Origin: Microbacterium testaceum StLB037
Lineage (GTDB): Bacteria > Actinomycetota > Actinomycetes > Actinomycetales > Microbacteriaceae
Direction of reading: 5' to 3'
Length of the DNA: 64,000 bases
Assembly (NCBI RefSeq): GCF_008763945.1
Contig: NZ_VTQH01000001.1
Coordinates: 1,550,110-1,614,109 of the forward strand
The notes beneath the pieces were generated by a model that was not told the DNA's origin, did no database searches, and saw only the letters and a list, made by a program, of their open reading frames with translations. Shown here piece after piece: positions 62,110 to 64,000 of this stretch (within the stretch, counting starts at the first letter, position 1; each line of letters starts with the position of its first letter). Both the position numbers and the translations under genes were made by a program.

Positions 62110-63432
62110 GTGACCAGCACCCTCCGCCTCGACCGGCCGGGGTGGCGCACCTGGACGCTGTGGGGCGTGGGCGTGCTCGCCTATGTCGTGTCGATCATCA
62201 ACCGCACCTCGCTCTCGGCGGTGGGCGTCGATGCCGCCGTGCGCTTTGGCGCCGACGCCTCCGCGCTGTCGATGTTCGCCGTCATCCAGCTCTTCGTCTA
62301 CGGCGCGATGCAGATCCCCGTGGGTCTCCTTCTCGACCGCTTCGGCGCGCGGCCGATGATCGCGATCGGCATGGTGCTGATGGCCGTGGGCCAGCTCGTC
62401 ATGGCATTCGCGGATGCCGTGGGGATCGGCATCCTGGCCCGTGTCCTCATCGGCGCGGGAGACGCGGCGATCTTCCCGAGCGTGCTGCGCGTGATCGCGA
62501 CGTGGTTCCCCGCGCAGCGGGCTCCCGTGCTCGTGCAGCTGACCGGGATCATCGGCCAGCTGGGGCAGATCGTCGCCGTGGTCCCGCTCGCCGCCCTCCT
62601 GCACGCCACGAGCTGGAGCGTCGCTTTCGGCAGCGTCGCGGGCCTCGGCCTGCTGTTCGCGGTGCTGACCTTCCTCATCATCCGCAACCGTCCCCCCGAA
62701 CGCCGGTCCGATCCGGTCGACACCTCGGTCGACACGCAGACCGGCGCGATCCGCGTCGTGCGGTCGTCGCCCGACCTCCGGCAGGGGTTCCGCGAGTCGT
62801 GGGCGCACCCCGGCACGCGCCTCGGGTTCTGGTCTCACTTCGCCACGCCCTTCGCGGGGACAGCGTTCATGCTGCTGTGGGGCTTCCCGTTCCTCACCGC
62901 GGGCGAGGGGCTCGAACCGGCCACCGCGTCGCTCGTGATGACCTCTCTCGTGCTGTTCAGCATCCTCAGCGGTCCGGTGATCGGGGCGCTGTCGAGTCGG
63001 CATCCCACCCGTCGCTCGCGCTGGCTCGTGCTGCCGACCGTCGTGTTCCAGGCCGTGGTGTGGATCGTCGTGATCGTCTGGCCCGGGCCCGCACCGGTGT
63101 GGCTTCTCGTCGTGCTCATGTTCGCGCTGTCGACCGGGGGACCGGCGTCGATGATCGCGTTCGACCACGCGCGCACCTTCACCCCCAGCCATCGCCTCAG
63201 TACCGCCACCGGCATCGTCAACGGCGGCGGCTTCCTCGCCGCGCTCCTGGCCATCCTGTTCATCGGCATCGCGATGGACGTGCAGGGGGCGGGCAGCCCC
63301 GAGACGTACTCGCTCGACGCCTTCCGCATCGCCTTCCTGACCCAGGTGCCACTGTGGCTCGTCGGTGGGATCGCGATCGTCGTCGAGCGTGGGCGCACCA
63401 TCCGCCATGTCGGGGGCGTGCTGCCGCGCTGA
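62110..63432 (+). CDS. MFS transporter
   Basis: 440 residues, 12 membrane segments. The first halves read WGVGVLAYVVSIINRTSLSA and MQIPVGLLLDRFGARPMIAIG, the latter the MFS loop 2-3 motif (DRFGAR). The middle loop (about 190-225) is polar. The branch resembles the NarK/anion-cation symporter-like MFS proteins, but the substrate cannot be told. GTG 62110 is leaderless; the in-frame extension to 61936 covers the GGCCCCGGGGCC repeats and is rejected. Divergent from purU, followed by an acetyltransferase gene. Confidence 0.87.
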   Translation: MTSTLRLDRPGWRTWTLWGVGVLAYVVSIINRTSLSAVGVDAAVRFGADASALSMFAVIQLFVYGAMQIPVGLLLDRFGARPMIAIGMVLMAVGQLVMAFADAVGIGILARVLIGAGDAAIFPSVLRVIATWFPAQRAPVLVQLTGIIGQLGQIVAVVPLAALLHATSWSVAFGSVAGLGLLFAVLTFLIIRNRPPERRSDPVDTSVDTQTGAIRVVRSSPDLRQGFRESWAHPGTRLGFWSHFATPFAGTAFMLLWGFPFLTAGEGLEPATASLVMTSLVLFSILSGPVIGALSSRHPTRRSRWLVLPTVVFQAVVWIVVIVWPGPAPVWLLVVLMFALSTGGPASMIAFDHARTFTPSHRLSTATGIVNGGGFLAALLAILFIGIAMDVQGAGSPETYSLDAFRIAFLTQVPLWLVGGIAIVVERGRTIRHVGGVLPR

Positions 63433-63464
63433 CGACCCGACGCGGCGGTGCGAGACTCGAGAGC

Positions 63465-64000
63465 ATGAGCGAGATCGACATCCGCACCCTCGACACCGTC
63501 GAGGCCATCCACGAGGCCGCGGGTGTGCTGGACCGGGTGTGGGGTGAGCACGGGACCATGCCGGCGAACATCCTGCGCGCGCTCGAGCACGCCGGAAACT
63601 ACGTCGTGGGCCTGTTCGACGGCGACGAGATCATCGGCGCCTCGGCCGCGTTCTTCGGCCCGCCGGCCGAGCGGTCGATGCACTCCCACATCACGGGCAT
63701 CGTCCCCGGATACCAGGGCCGCGGCCTCGGGAGACAGCTCAAGAACCACCAGCGTGAGTGGGCGCTCGAGCGCGGCGTCGGCCGCATCACCTGGACCTTC
63801 GACCCGCTCGTCGGCCGCAACGCCCACTTCAATCTCGCGGTGCTGGGCGGGCGCGTCATCGACTACCTCGTGAACCAGTACGGCGAGATGGCCGACGCCG
63901 TCAATCGCGGCGACGAGTCCGACCGGCTCCTGGTGTCGTGGGCACTGGCCGAGCCTCCCGCGCCCACCCCGACGGATGCCGAGATCTCGGCCGTCGTACC
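63465..64000 (+). CDS. GNAT-family N-acetyltransferase (cut at the right edge)
   Basis: The first 178 residues are visible with no stop before the window end. Motif A is SHITGIVPGYQGRGLGRQLK (about 73-92), the acetyl-CoA binding loop Q/RxxGxG/A, followed by WALERGVGRITWTFDPLVGRN. The spacing resembles a larger GNAT subgroup (COG3375-like, as I recall) that is often about 250-280 residues. ATG 63465 is the first in-frame start. Substrate unknown. Confidence 0.8.
   Translation, partial: MSEIDIRTLDTVEAIHEAAGVLDRVWGEHGTMPANILRALEHAGNYVVGLFDGDEIIGASAAFFGPPAERSMHSHITGIVPGYQGRGLGRQLKNHQREWALERGVGRITWTFDPLVGRNAHFNLAVLGGRVIDYLVNQYGEMADAVNRGDESDRLLVSWALAEPPAPTPTDAEISAVV

Overview
The window is a high-GC chromosomal segment from an actinobacterium, most likely Microbacteriaceae and probably Microbacterium. 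This rests on the strong GAC/GCC-type codon preference, GTG starts, leaderless -10 elements, a dnaK-grpE-dnaJ-hspR operon with HspR inverted repeats, an ECF42/DGPF module, and the very common heptamer GGATGCC/GGCATCC. No phage, transposase or CRISPR was seen. Both ends cut through genes: an ABC binding protein on the left and a GNAT acetyltransferase on the right.

Layout. 1-10349 is one tightly packed plus-strand operon with ATGA-type overlaps. It holds a peptide-type ABC importer (binding protein, permease, a permease-ATPase fusion, ATPase), then NanA-like lyase, ROK kinase (NanK), NanE epimerase, NagB, a TIM-barrel-like protein of unknown role, and NagA. Together these read as import and conversion of sialic acid to fructose-6-phosphate. 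10.4-12.9 kb: TetR regulator, aquaporin Z, and a hypothetical gene with a small coupled ORF. 12.9-13.6 kb: DnaA-box-like cluster, two 148-bp direct repeats each carrying the 3' end of tRNA-Gly plus a terminator, then tRNA-Gly(CCC) itself. 13.7-19.4 kb: dCTP deaminase, two divergent His/Gly-rich MarR-like regulators around a palindromic operator, an MFS protein, and a DEAD-box helicase.

20-24 kb is the heat-shock operon under two HAIR operators; clpB at 33 kb carries a third, so HspR probably controls both. 24.2-32.8 kb: hypothetical protein, a heterodimeric ABC exporter, two GT4 glycosyltransferases and a GlxA-type AraC regulator. 35.5-40.3 kb: nitroreductase, G6PDH-like zwf, GH15 hydrolase, membrane protein. 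40.4-44.5 kb: minus-strand operon of histidine kinase, response regulator and ABC-2 exporter. 44.6-52.1 kb: FMN reductase, ECF42 sigma factor with its DGPF partner, exonuclease III, pyrE, a five-copy 116-bp repeat array, HAD phosphatase with a small membrane protein, CsbD and an SDR. 52.1-54.2 kb: mntH-mntR with two perfect operators. 54.3-64 kb: SpoU methyltransferase, MATE exporter, M13 peptidase, a beta-lactamase-like protein lacking its catalytic residues, a small unknown protein, an FHA protein, purU, MFS and GNAT.

Two window-wide patterns stand out. First, about 18 genes have a TANNNT box ending 6-7 bases before the start codon and no Shine-Dalgarno, so transcripts should begin at the start codon. 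Second, many intergenic gaps hold locus-specific words repeated in direct and inverted orientation (hairpins with 24-33 base arms, 50-bp, 116-bp and 148-bp tandem repeats). These intergenic elements are the least explained part of the window.
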